DNA of 64,000 bases from Planctomycetota bacterium (GTDB lineage: Bacteria; Planctomycetota; B15-G4; SIAN01): contig JAEUIC010000035.1 of NCBI GenBank assembly GCA_016795285.1, positions 1 through 64,000 of the forward strand, written 5' to 3'. Each line of letters opens with the position of its first letter. Within the stretch, counting starts at the first letter, position 1. The translations under genes were made by a program, and so were the position numbers. The notes under the pieces were generated by a model, which saw nothing but the letters and a program-made list of their open reading frames with translations, made no database searches and was not told the origin of the DNA. Positions 43,951 to 52,259 of this stretch are shown one piece after another.

Positions 43951-44115
43951 TCCCGACCAAGCTGCGCAGCCCGGTGACGGGCATGCATCCGACGTTCGCT
44001 CGCGGGGGCGGTCCGTGATCCGGGCCGCCCTCGCTCGTTGGGTCGGTTGCCGCGCGGATCGCGAGCGGCGCCCCCGCGGCGGCCGTTCCGTCACAGCTCG
44101 GTGCCAGCCCACCCC

Positions 44116-44144
44116 TCGACGGATCACGGGCAGGAGCCTACGGT
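44116..44144 (+). promoter_or_regulatory. Candidate promoter of array gene C
   Basis: TCGACG (44116-44121; four of six consensus bases) and TACGGT (44139-44144) are 17 bases apart, 67 bases before the GTG start. Confidence 0.4.
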
Positions 44145-44210
44145 CCGCGCTCCAAGCGGTCCGTGATGTCCGCGGAGCGCATCCCCCCGTCCTGGTTCGA
44201 GGAGTCTGCC

Positions 44211-45230
44211 GTGAAGTCGATGTTCCTGCCCGCGTTACTGCTCGCATGGTCCTTCGCCCCGTCGGCCCACGCCCAGTGCACCGGCACCGGCGCGTCGTTG
44301 AGCATCCCCAACACGGTCGCCATCGGCGAATCGGTGACGGTGCAGATGCACGCCGATCTGCCGGTCACCACGATCCTGCTCTTCATCTCGCTCGGCGACG
44401 GGCCGGTGAACGGCGGCAGCTACGGCACGCTCTGCGTCGACTTCCCGCCGGCCGCGTCGATGCTCTTCGTGCTCGACCCCAACGGCGACGCCTCCTTCTC
44501 GGAGGAGGTGCCGTGCGACCCGTCCTTCCTGAACCAGACCTTCTACTCGCAGTTCATCACCTGCAGCCCGGGCGGCGGCCGCGGCTCGCACGGCGCCTCC
44601 AACATGGTCGACACGACCATCGTCGACGGGCTCGGCAGCGACTCGTTCTGCACCTACACGCAGGAGAGCTGGGGCGATGACTGCGCCACGTCGAGCATCG
44701 CCTGCATGCTGGAGCAGGAGTTCGACAACCTCTTCCCGAACGGCTTCCTGATCGGCGATTCCGACGGCCCCTTCGACGGCGACACGCTCTTCGCCGCGCG
44801 CTTCGACAGCGCCGCCGCGCTGAAGGCGTTCCTGCCGATCTACTTCAACCCGGCCGCGCTCGACGCGGACGTGGTCGATCCGCTGTCGGTCATCGCGTGC
44901 GGGTTCGCCGGCGAGCTGGTCGCGGCGAAGCTGAACGTCGCGTTCGACGACGCGGCGCTCTTCGATCCGTTCAAGTGCCGCACCGACCTCAAGCTCGGCG
45001 ACCTCTTGCTGGTGCAGAAGGTCCACAAGTCGCTGCTCCAGTGGACGGTGCGCGACCTCATCGACCTCTGCGACCTGGCGATCTCGGGCGCGTTCCCGAG
45101 CGGGCTGATCGACGTCGATGGCGACGGCACCCTCGACCTCTCGATCGCCGACCTGAGCAACGCGCTCAACTCCGTGAACCGCAACTTCGAAGGCTGCGCC
45201 AGCAACCTCGGCTACCTCGGCATCCCGTGA
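44211..45230 (+). CDS. Secreted Cys-rich array protein C (mosaic copy)
   Basis: 339 residues from GTG at 44211, chosen because GAGGAG precedes it by six bases exactly as in copy D, and because it gives a clean signal peptide (MKSMFLPALLLAWSFAPSAHA). The first 145 residues resemble copies D and E (CTGTGASLSIPNTVAIGE; TTILLFISLGDGPVNGGSYG; CSPGGGRGSHGASNM). From TQESWGDDC onward it follows copies A and B (FPNGFLIGDSDGPFDGD; FAARFDSAAALKAFLP; GCASNLGYLGIP). The calcium-loop-like segment is DVDGDGTLDLSIADLSNAL. The copy is therefore either the result of recombination between the subtypes or an ancestor-like form. Confidence 0.85.
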   Translation: MKSMFLPALLLAWSFAPSAHAQCTGTGASLSIPNTVAIGESVTVQMHADLPVTTILLFISLGDGPVNGGSYGTLCVDFPPAASMLFVLDPNGDASFSEEVPCDPSFLNQTFYSQFITCSPGGGRGSHGASNMVDTTIVDGLGSDSFCTYTQESWGDDCATSSIACMLEQEFDNLFPNGFLIGDSDGPFDGDTLFAARFDSAAALKAFLPIYFNPAALDADVVDPLSVIACGFAGELVAAKLNVAFDDAALFDPFKCRTDLKLGDLLLVQKVHKSLLQWTVRDLIDLCDLAISGAFPSGLIDVDGDGTLDLSIADLSNALNSVNRNFEGCASNLGYLGIP

Positions 45231-45305
45231 TCGCAGCGCGATCGGGTGACCCGCGCCGAACGCCCTCCAGCGAGGCGTGACGCGCGGGCGTGAAGCAGAT
45301 GACGG

Positions 45306-45340
45306 GCGGGCGGCTCCTTGCGGGGCCGCCCGCTTTCGTT
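45306..45340 (+). terminator. Terminator after array gene C
   Basis: A 9-bp perfect stem GCGGGCGGC (45306-45314) with 45325-45333 is followed by TTTCGTTT and further T-rich bases to about 45353, fitting an intrinsic terminator. Confidence 0.8.
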
Positions 45341-45444
45341 TCGGGTTTCGTTTCGAGCGGCTTCGGCGATGACTGTCGCGATCCGCGATGCCGTGAGTCG
45401 CTCCACCACCCCTGTCGATCTGAAACAGCACTACGTCAGATCAC

Positions 45445-45473
45445 TTGATGGACTAAGTGTTTTCACCTAACCT
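45445..45473 (+). promoter_or_regulatory. Promoter of array gene D
   Basis: TTGATG (45445-45450) and TAACCT (45468-45473) are 17 bases apart, in the most AT-rich stretch of the region, 75 bases before the GTG start. It is one of the two best sigma-70-like promoters in the window. GTCAGATC, the core of the repeats at 256-322, lies directly upstream. Confidence 0.6.
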
Positions 45474-45548
45474 CCCGCGCCGTTTCCGAGCCGCTGCGCC
45501 CCTTGGGGGCGTCCCGCGGTCCCCCCATCGAGAAGACGAGGAGTCTCC

Positions 45549-46574
45549 GTGAGCCGAGCCAGCATCGCCGTCGCCCTTCTTTCGACCTGCGCCTTCGCGG
45601 GCACCGCCGCCGCCCAATGCGAGGGCACCGGCGCCGTCCTCGACCTGCCGACCACGGTCGCGATCGGCGATCTCATCACCGCGCAGATGCATGCCGATCC
45701 GCCGGCCACCACGATCCTGCTGTTCTCGTCGCTCGGCGACGGTCCGGTCGACGCCGGCAGCTACGGCACGCTCTGCCTCGACTTCCCGCCGATCCTGCAG
45801 CAGCTCTTCCTGCTCGACCAGAACGGCGACGCGTCGTTCACCGACGAGATCCCGTGCGATGCCGGCTTCATCGGCCAGACGTTCTACGTCCAGTTCATCA
45901 CCTGCAGCCCGGGCAAGGGCCGCCTGTCGCACGGCGCGTCGAACATGGTGCCGGTGACCATCGTCGACGGCATCGGCAGCGACTCGTTCTGCACCTGGAC
46001 GCAGGAGGACTTCAACCTCGAGTGCAGCCGCGGCGGCGCGGCCGGCTGCCTGCTGCAGGAGAACTTCGCCAAGGTGTTCCCCGCCGGCGTGATGATCGGC
46101 GATCAGGACGGCAACCTCGACAACAACTGCTACTCGACGCTGTGGGACAACCCCAACGCCATCGAGAACTACCTGATGCAGGACACCGGTTGCAGCCAGC
46201 TGACCGGCGACCACCGGAACCCGCGCAGCGAATCGGGCTTCCGGTTCGGCGCCGAGCTGCTGGTGGCGAAGTTGAACGTGGGCTTCGACGACGCCGGCAT
46301 CTACGACGGCTCGAAGTGCCGCGTCGACCTCAAGGTCGGTGACCTGCTCTTCGTCGGCTGCGTCGACGAGGACCTGATCGGCTGGAAGGTGCGCGACCTG
46401 ATCGACCTGTGCGACGCTGCGATCTCGTGCGAGCTCGGCAAGGGCCCGTTCGACATCGACGGCGACCGCCAGGCCGACGTCACCTGCGACGACCTGATGG
46501 AGGCGCTCGCCGCCTTCAACGCCAACTTCCGCGCCTGCGCCGTCGATGAAGGGTGCCTCGGCATCGACAGCTGA
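45549..46574 (+). CDS. Secreted Cys-rich array protein D
   Basis: 341 residues from GTG at 45549 with GAGGAG five to six bases upstream. The signal peptide ends at AAA-QC. The D/E subtype blocks are CEGTGAVLDLPTTVAIGD, TTILLFSSLGDGP, FYVQFITCSPGKGR, FCTWTQEDFNLEC and ESGFRFGAELLVAKLN. The common family blocks (KCRVDLKVGDLLFVGCVDE; GWKVRDLIDLCDAAI) follow. The calcium-loop-like segment is DIDGDRQADVTCDDLMEAL, less canonical because of Arg and Ala in the loop. The end is CLGIDS, as in copy E. Confidence 0.85.
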   Translation: MSRASIAVALLSTCAFAGTAAAQCEGTGAVLDLPTTVAIGDLITAQMHADPPATTILLFSSLGDGPVDAGSYGTLCLDFPPILQQLFLLDQNGDASFTDEIPCDAGFIGQTFYVQFITCSPGKGRLSHGASNMVPVTIVDGIGSDSFCTWTQEDFNLECSRGGAAGCLLQENFAKVFPAGVMIGDQDGNLDNNCYSTLWDNPNAIENYLMQDTGCSQLTGDHRNPRSESGFRFGAELLVAKLNVGFDDAGIYDGSKCRVDLKVGDLLFVGCVDEDLIGWKVRDLIDLCDAAISCELGKGPFDIDGDRQADVTCDDLMEALAAFNANFRACAVDEGCLGIDS

Positions 46575-46601
46575 TCCCGCTGTCGAACGCTGAGGTTCCT
46601 G

Positions 46602-46640
46602 CCGGGGCGGTCGCTTCACAGCGGCCGCCCCGGTCGTTTT
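46602..46640 (+). terminator. Terminator after array gene D
   Basis: A 13-bp stem with one G-T pair (46602-46614 with 46621-46633) and a six-base loop is followed by TCGTTTT. Its core CCGGGGCGG is the same as in the terminator of array gene E. Confidence 0.88.
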
Positions 46641-46790
46641 CCGAGCGATCGGGTCGCGCGATGAGGTGACGGCTCGACGATTCCACTCCCGTTTGCCAAA
46701 TTGCCGACCCCGTTCCGGGACCCCGGCACCCTCGTCGAGTCAAACCGGAACCTCCCTGATCTGCACGGCCATCCGCAAGGAGTCTCCCCA

Positions 46791-47819
46791 GTGAAGCGTT
46801 CGTTGCTCTCCACCTTGATCGTCTGCGGCGCGTTCGGCTCCGCCAACCTGCGCGCGCAGAACTGCGATGGCACCGGCGCGACGCTCGACCTGCCCGACAC
46901 GGTCGCCATCGGCGAGTTCGTGACGGCGCTGATGCACGCCCCGCCGCCCGCCACCACCATCCTGTTGATGGCCTCGCTCGGCGACGGCCCGAACAGCGGC
47001 GGCAGCTACGGCACCCTCTGCCTCGACTTCCCGCCGGTCCTCCAGCAGATCTTCGTGCTCGACGCCAACGGCGACGCCTCGCTGACCGAGGAGATCCCGT
47101 GCGATCCGGGCTTCATCGGCCAGACCTTCTACGTGCAGTTCATCACCTGCAGCCCCGGCAAGGGGCGCGCGTCGCACGGCTCGTCCAACATGAAGTCGGT
47201 GACGATCGTCGACGGCATCGGCACCGACTCCTTCTGCACCTTCACGCAGGAGGACTTCAACCTCGAGTGCGGCAAGGGCAGCCCCGCCGGCTGCTACCTG
47301 CGCGACCACTTCGAGCACGCCTTCCCGAAGGGCGTGCTGATCGGCGACCAGGACGGCGATGACGCCGACCAGTGCTACGCGGCGCTCTGGACGCGCGCCG
47401 GGACGATCGAGAACTTCCTGATCCAGGACTACCGCTGCGCGCAGCTCGACGGCGATCGCAAGGATCCGAAGGGCGAGTCGGGCTTCAAGTTCGGCGCCGA
47501 GCTGCTGGTCGCCAAGCTGAACCTCGGCTTCGATGACGCCGGCATCTACGACAGCGCCAAGTGCCGCGTCGACCGCAAGGTCGGCGACCTCGTCTTCATC
47601 GCCTGCGTCGACGAGCACCTGATCGGCTGGAGCGTGCGCCAGCTGATCGACTTCGCCGACCTCGCCATCTGCGGCGAGCTCGGCGCCGGGCCGTTCGACC
47701 TCGACGGCGACCAGAAGGCGGACGTCACCTGCGACGACCTGATGGACGCGCTCGAGGTCTTCAACGGCAACTTCCGCGAGTGCTCGATCGACAACGGCTG
47801 CCTCGGCATCGACAGCTGA
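46791..47819 (+). CDS. Secreted Cys-rich array protein E
   Basis: 342 residues from GTG at 46791, with AAGGAG nine to ten bases upstream; an in-frame ATG at 46701 would add 30 residues without a signal peptide at its start. The signal peptide is MKRSLLSTLIVCGAFGSANL followed by RAQNC. It is the close sister of copy D: TTILLMASLGDGPNSGGSYG, FYVQFITCSPGKGRASHG, FCTFTQEDFNLEC and ESGFKFGAELLVAKLN. The C-terminal loop-like segment is DLDGDQKADVTCDDLMDAL and the end CLGIDS. The family is probably exported to the surface or medium; no enzymatic motif is visible. Confidence 0.85.
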   Translation: MKRSLLSTLIVCGAFGSANLRAQNCDGTGATLDLPDTVAIGEFVTALMHAPPPATTILLMASLGDGPNSGGSYGTLCLDFPPVLQQIFVLDANGDASLTEEIPCDPGFIGQTFYVQFITCSPGKGRASHGSSNMKSVTIVDGIGTDSFCTFTQEDFNLECGKGSPAGCYLRDHFEHAFPKGVLIGDQDGDDADQCYAALWTRAGTIENFLIQDYRCAQLDGDRKDPKGESGFKFGAELLVAKLNLGFDDAGIYDSAKCRVDRKVGDLVFIACVDEHLIGWSVRQLIDFADLAICGELGAGPFDLDGDQKADVTCDDLMDALEVFNGNFRECSIDNGCLGIDS

Positions 47820-47848
47820 GCGAGACCGCGACGATCTGCTGATCCCCG

Positions 47849-47887
47849 CCGGGGCGGCCGCGACGAGCGGTCGCCCCGGTTCCTTTT
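47849..47887 (+). terminator. Terminator after array gene E
   Basis: A 13-bp stem with one G-T pair (47849-47861 with 47867-47879) and loop GACGA is followed by TTCCTTTT. It is a near copy of the terminator after array gene D, which supports duplication of the whole unit. Confidence 0.87.
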
Positions 47888-47913
47888 CCGGCGCGCTTCG
47901 GTTCAATGCGCCG

Positions 47914-48726
47914 ATGGCCCGCCCCCCACCGCCCGCTGCGCCGCCGCTCGATCGCCCGCCGCTCGACCGCCACGCGCTCTACGAGCTCTGCACGCAGACG
48001 ACCGAGCGCGACGTGCCCCTGCTGCGCGCGATCCACGGCGGCGCGCCACGCGTGCTCGGCGAGGACTTCGCCGGCACGGCCGCGCTGTCGCGCACCTGGG
48101 TCCGCCTCGTCCGCGGCGGACGCGCCATCGCCGTCGACCACGACGCGGAGCCGCTGGCGCGCGCCGCCGGAGTGCGACGAGTCGAGCGCCACGTCGCCGA
48201 CGTGACCGCGGTGCGCGCCCGCTGCGACCTGCTGGTCGCCTTCAACTTCTCGATCGGCGAATGGCACGCGCGCGCCGAGCTGCTGCACTACCTGCGCCAC
48301 GCCCGCGCGCGGCTCGCGAAGGGGGGACTCTTCGCGTGCGACCTCTACGGCGGCGCCGGCGCCTTCACGCCCGGGGTGCTGCACGAGACGCGTCGGCTCC
48401 CCGACGGCGCGACCGTCCGCTACTCGTGGGAGCAACGGCGCGCCGATCGGCTGACGCACGAGGTCGAGAACGCGCTCCACTTCCGCCTGACGCCGGCCGG
48501 CGGCGGCAAGCCGCTCGCGCTGCGCGACGCCTTCGTCTACCGCTGGCGGCTCTGGTCGCTGCCGGAGCTGCGCGACGCGCTTCGCGAAGCGGGCTTCGCC
48601 GCCAGCGAAGTCTGGTCGCGCTTCGAGCACGCCATCGACGGACGCGGCCGCCTCCATCCGTTGCGCCACGCGACCGGCGACGAGCTGCCCGACGACTGGT
48701 GCGTCTTCGTGGTCGGTCGGCGCTGA
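47914..48726 (+). CDS. Class I SAM-dependent methyltransferase
   Basis: 270 residues. The SAM-binding motif I region is RVLGEDFAGTAALSRTWV, followed by AIAVDHDAEPLARA (acidic motif II), CDLLVAFNFSIGEW (motif IV region) and LRHARARLAKGGLFACDLYG. The last third (WRLWSLPELRDALREAGFAA) is the usual methyltransferase C-terminal helix and strand pair. The substrate is unknown. The gene starts 27 bases after the terminator of the Cys-rich array and is followed 55 bases later by a DUF4432 gene on the same strand. Confidence 0.82.
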   Translation: MARPPPPAAPPLDRPPLDRHALYELCTQTTERDVPLLRAIHGGAPRVLGEDFAGTAALSRTWVRLVRGGRAIAVDHDAEPLARAAGVRRVERHVADVTAVRARCDLLVAFNFSIGEWHARAELLHYLRHARARLAKGGLFACDLYGGAGAFTPGVLHETRRLPDGATVRYSWEQRRADRLTHEVENALHFRLTPAGGGKPLALRDAFVYRWRLWSLPELRDALREAGFAASEVWSRFEHAIDGRGRLHPLRHATGDELPDDWCVFVVGRR

Positions 48727-48781
48727 GGGGGACGCGATCCGCGACCGGCGACGCCGCGCTCGCGTTCGAGGAGGACGATCG

Positions 48782-49966
48782 ATGGCGAGCGAGGCGGGTA
48801 CCGTGCGGCTGGTCGACGAATCGAGCGAGGGGCGCTGGCAAACGAGCTGGGAGCACGCCTCGCCCTCGGCGACGGTGCCGTGGAGCGCGACCAAGCGGAC
48901 GCTGCGCGGCGGCGTGCGCGACGGCGTCGAGGTGGTGGAGCTCCGCGCTGGCGCGCTGCGCTGCGTCGTGGTGCCGTCGCGCGGCATGGCGCTCTGGAAG
49001 GCGTGGGCCGGCGACGTCGAGCTCGGCTGGCAGGCGCCCGCGCGCGGCCCGGTCCATCCGCGCTTCGTGCCGCTCGCCGAGCCGAGCGGCTTCGGCTGGC
49101 TCGACGGCTTCGACGAACTGCTCTGCCGCTGCGGCCTGCGCAGCAACGGCGCGCCCGAGTGGGACGAGCGCGGCCGGCTGCGTCACGGGCTGCACGGGCG
49201 GATCGGCAACCTGCCGGCCCACCGGCTCGCGCTCGACGTCGAATCGGCGGGCGGCGGTGCGCTCGCGCTGCACGGGACGATCGACGAGGGGCGCCTGTTC
49301 GGCGGCAAGGTGCGCCTCGAATCGACGACGCGGCTCTGCTTCGACGCGCCGCGGATCGAGGTGGTCGACACGGTGACGAACCTCTCGGGCGAGGCGACCG
49401 ACGTGCAGCTGCTCTACCACGTGAACTTCGGCGCGCCGCTCGCGGTGGCCGGGGCGCGGCTGCGGGCGCCAGTGCGCGAGCTCTGCCCGCGCGATGCGCG
49501 TGCGACGGCGCGGGCGGCCGAGTGGGACGCGCTCGGCGCGGCGGAGGCGGGGCGGCCCGAGGAGGTCTTCTTCGCGGAGCTCCACGCCGACGACGCCGGG
49601 TGGACGCGCGCGCTGCTCGAGGGGCCGCGCGGCGAGCGCGGCGTGACGCTCGCGTGGGACGCGGGGGCGTTGCCCTGCTTCTCGCTCTGGAAGAACCCGC
49701 AGCTGCCGGCCGACGGTTGCGTCACCGGCCTCGAGCCGGCCACCAACTATCCGAACGTCCGCAGCTTCGAGGAGCGCCACGGCCGCGTCGTCGCGTTGGC
49801 GCCAGCGGGGTCGGCGGGCGACGCGCGGCAGTTCGCGCTGTCGCTCGAGTTCCACGGCGATGCGGCGGCGGTGGCGGGCGCGCGCGCCGCGGTCGACGTG
49901 CTGCAGCAACGCGGGGCCGCGCGCCTGCACAAGACGCCGCGCGCCGATTGGTCGCCGGGCGGCTGA
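48782..49966 (+). CDS. DUF4432 / aldose-1-epimerase-like protein
   Basis: 394 residues; GAGGAGG precedes the ATG. The family pattern is clear: LRCVVVPSRGMALWKAWAGD, FDELLCRCGLRSNGAP, RHGLHGRIGNLPAHRL, LLYHVNFGAPL, FSLWKNPQLPADGCVTGLEP and TNYPNVR. DUF4432 proteins share the galactose-mutarotase fold and are thought to act on sugars. The exact reaction is unknown. No signal peptide is present, so it should be cytoplasmic. Confidence 0.87.
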   Translation: MASEAGTVRLVDESSEGRWQTSWEHASPSATVPWSATKRTLRGGVRDGVEVVELRAGALRCVVVPSRGMALWKAWAGDVELGWQAPARGPVHPRFVPLAEPSGFGWLDGFDELLCRCGLRSNGAPEWDERGRLRHGLHGRIGNLPAHRLALDVESAGGGALALHGTIDEGRLFGGKVRLESTTRLCFDAPRIEVVDTVTNLSGEATDVQLLYHVNFGAPLAVAGARLRAPVRELCPRDARATARAAEWDALGAAEAGRPEEVFFAELHADDAGWTRALLEGPRGERGVTLAWDAGALPCFSLWKNPQLPADGCVTGLEPATNYPNVRSFEERHGRVVALAPAGSAGDARQFALSLEFHGDAAAVAGARAAVDVLQQRGAARLHKTPRADWSPGG

Positions 49967-50035
49967 AGGCGGCGCGCGTCGATCCGGGGAAGCGCGCCGG
50001 GCGCCTGGAGCGGCGGGAGCGGAACGCCGCGCCGG

Positions 50036-51625
50036 CTACGCCTTGCCGACGGGCCGCAAGCGGGCGAGCAGCGCTGCTCGCTCGGCGCGATCGGTCGCGC
50101 ACCAGAGGCCGACGAGCGCGGCCGGCAGCGCAACGACGACGCCGCGCGCCAAGAACGAGAGCAGCGACGTGACCGGCAGCGCGTCGGCGACCAGCCGATC
50201 GACCGCCCCCATCACGAGGATCGCCGGCACCGCCGCTCGCAGCGTGTCGAACGCGAAGCGCTTCCAGTCGAGCTCGAGCTCGCGCAGCAGGTGGCGCGGC
50301 TGGACGAACCCCTGCATCAGCGCGACCGGGATCAGCGTCGCCACCGCCACGCCCACCAGCCCCCAGCGCCGCACGAACCAGATCGAGAGCGCCACGTTGA
50401 TGACCGCCTCGATCAGCACCAGGAAGCCGAGGTAGCGCACCTCGCGCATCGCGAAGAGCGCTTGGCGGCCGGCGCTCTGGCTGGCGCGGATCAACGTCGC
50501 GAAACCCAGCACCGCCAGCACGACGGCGCAGGTCGGGAAGAGCGGTCCGGCGACGAAGTCGGGCTTGAGCCAGATCGAGAGGAACTCCTGGCCGAGGAAG
50601 AGCATCCCGCCGGCGATCAGCGCGGCGAGCAGCGTGACCCCGCGCGTCCCGCTGCAGAGCAGCCTTCGCACGTCGTCGACCTGGCCGATCGCGAAGCGGC
50701 CGGTGAAGTGGGGCGTGAACGACCACGTCACCGACTGAACGAGCTGCATGAAGTAGGGGATCAGCGTGGTCGCCGGCACCACGTAGTAGGCGACCGCCGT
50801 CTCGTCGTGCAGCGCCTGCATGATCACGAAGCCGCTGGTGTAGAGCAGCACCGTGTCGCCGACGTTCACCAGCACGTTGAAGCCGCCGTAGCTGAAGAGG
50901 TCGCGCGCCGCCGCCTTGGTGCAGCGGCTGAAGGAGAGCGCCAGCTCGGGCAGCACCCGGTAGGCGCAGACGATCGATGCGATCCAGGCGAGCACGTTGC
51001 AGCCGATCGCCACGCACGCCAGCCCGATCAGCCCGTGGCCTGCGCGCAGGACCCACCAGGTCAGCGCAGCGCGCACCAGCACCTGGCTGATGCCGATGGC
51101 GTTCTGGATGCCGATGCGTTGCACCGAGTAGATCACGGTGCCGTAGAGCGCCATCGGGAACTGCAGAGCGAAGCCGGCGCCCATCACCCAGACGACGACG
51201 CGCAGCGTGGCGGGATCGTCGAGCGCCGACTTCGTGTCGAGCGCGGTGTCGCCGCTCGCCAGCTTGAGTTCGTTGATCCAGCGGTACCAATCGGGCAGGC
51301 GATCGCCCGCGAACCACGAGACGAGCCCTGCCAGCAGCGCCACCACCAGCATCAGCGCCATCGCCGTGCTGAGCGTCTGGTTGACCTTCGCCTCGTCGCG
51401 CTGCGCGTGGTAGGTCGCGACGTAGTGGCCGACCGCCGAACGGATGCCGACGTCGAGCAGCCCGTAGTAGCCGACGAACGAGACGACCAGCGACCAGATG
51501 CCGTACGCCCCCTTGCCGAGCGTGTCGATCACGTAGGGCGTCATCAGGAAGGCCACCGCGACGTTGATCGCGTAGCCGACCGAGTTGCTGCCGACGTTCT
51601 TCAGGATGGTGCGCGAGTTCGACAT
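50036..51625 (-). CDS. Wzx-type polysaccharide flippase (MATE/MOP family)
   Basis: 529 residues from ATG at 51625, which opens with MSNSRTILKNVGSNSVGY as expected for the family; an in-frame ATG 24 bases upstream is also possible. About 12-14 hydrophobic segments are spread along the chain (first VAFLMTPYVIDTLGKGAYGI, a family hallmark). Wzx proteins flip undecaprenyl-linked oligosaccharides across the inner membrane. It is not linked to glycosyltransferases here, but a PilZ-domain gene lies on the same strand upstream. Confidence 0.88.
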   Translation of the reverse strand: MSNSRTILKNVGSNSVGYAINVAVAFLMTPYVIDTLGKGAYGIWSLVVSFVGYYGLLDVGIRSAVGHYVATYHAQRDEAKVNQTLSTAMALMLVVALLAGLVSWFAGDRLPDWYRWINELKLASGDTALDTKSALDDPATLRVVVWVMGAGFALQFPMALYGTVIYSVQRIGIQNAIGISQVLVRAALTWWVLRAGHGLIGLACVAIGCNVLAWIASIVCAYRVLPELALSFSRCTKAAARDLFSYGGFNVLVNVGDTVLLYTSGFVIMQALHDETAVAYYVVPATTLIPYFMQLVQSVTWSFTPHFTGRFAIGQVDDVRRLLCSGTRGVTLLAALIAGGMLFLGQEFLSIWLKPDFVAGPLFPTCAVVLAVLGFATLIRASQSAGRQALFAMREVRYLGFLVLIEAVINVALSIWFVRRWGLVGVAVATLIPVALMQGFVQPRHLLRELELDWKRFAFDTLRAAVPAILVMGAVDRLVADALPVTSLLSFLARGVVVALPAALVGLWCATDRAERAALLARLRPVGKA

Positions 51626-51746
51626 GGGACGCCGCGAAGGATGGTGCAACGGCGCGCAGAGTCAAGCGCGCGTCGCGACCGGGGCCGGCGAGCGATCGCC
51701 GCGGGAGTGATCGGCGCAGCGCTCGCGTCGCCGCGGGACCGCTCGC

Positions 51747-52118
51747 TCAGAGCAGCGTCCAGGCGTTCTCGGGCGCCGTGCCGAGCCCGACGTCGGGCTG
51801 CGTCGCCTCGACCCAGGTGAGCTCGACGCCGACCCGCCAGCCGGTGTCCTCCAGCGTGCAGCGCGCGACGCGCCCGAGCGCCGAGAGCGGCGGCCCGCCG
51901 ATCTCCCGCTCGAGTTCGAGCGCGATCGCGCTGTCGACGACGAGCTCGACATCGGAGAGGAAGGCGAGCCCGCCCTCGCTGAAGTCGCAAGTCGCCGTGT
52001 GGCGCATCGCGGCCGGGTCGAGCGACTTCGCCGGGTGGTGCGTGTCAAGATCGACCGGCTGCCAGCTCACGCGGAGCGCGAGCGGGCGGCGCGGATGCTT
52101 GCGACGTTCGATCGCCAT
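51747..52118 (-). CDS. PilZ-domain protein
   Basis: 123 residues with GAGAGG before the ATG. The two c-di-GMP binding motifs are seen: RRKHPR (5-10, RxxxR form) and DFSEGG (45-50, DxSxxG). The rest fits a single PilZ beta-barrel (LGRVARCTLEDTGWRVGVEL). It probably binds cyclic di-GMP and controls a partner, perhaps the flippase gene that follows 121 bases downstream or pilus functions of the pseudopilin gene upstream. Confidence 0.87.
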   Translation of the reverse strand: MAIERRKHPRRPLALRVSWQPVDLDTHHPAKSLDPAAMRHTATCDFSEGGLAFLSDVELVVDSAIALELEREIGGPPLSALGRVARCTLEDTGWRVGVELTWVEATQPDVGLGTAPENAWTLL

Positions 52119-52259
52119 GGAACCTCTCGGTCGCCGCGGGCGGCGCTGTGGCTCGCCCCTCCGCGAGGAGGATCGGCCGCGACCGCTCCGCAGCTCCCGG
52201 CCCGAGCGCCGCGCCGCAGCGGAAACCCTTGCGCCTCGGCGCGCGGCGCGGCCGCTGCT

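Noticed and set aside
40724-47819. Single operon from the ECF sigma factor through the five secreted proteins
   Set aside because: Gaps of 216-318 bases, hairpins after each gene and promoter-like signals before most of them argue for separate units.
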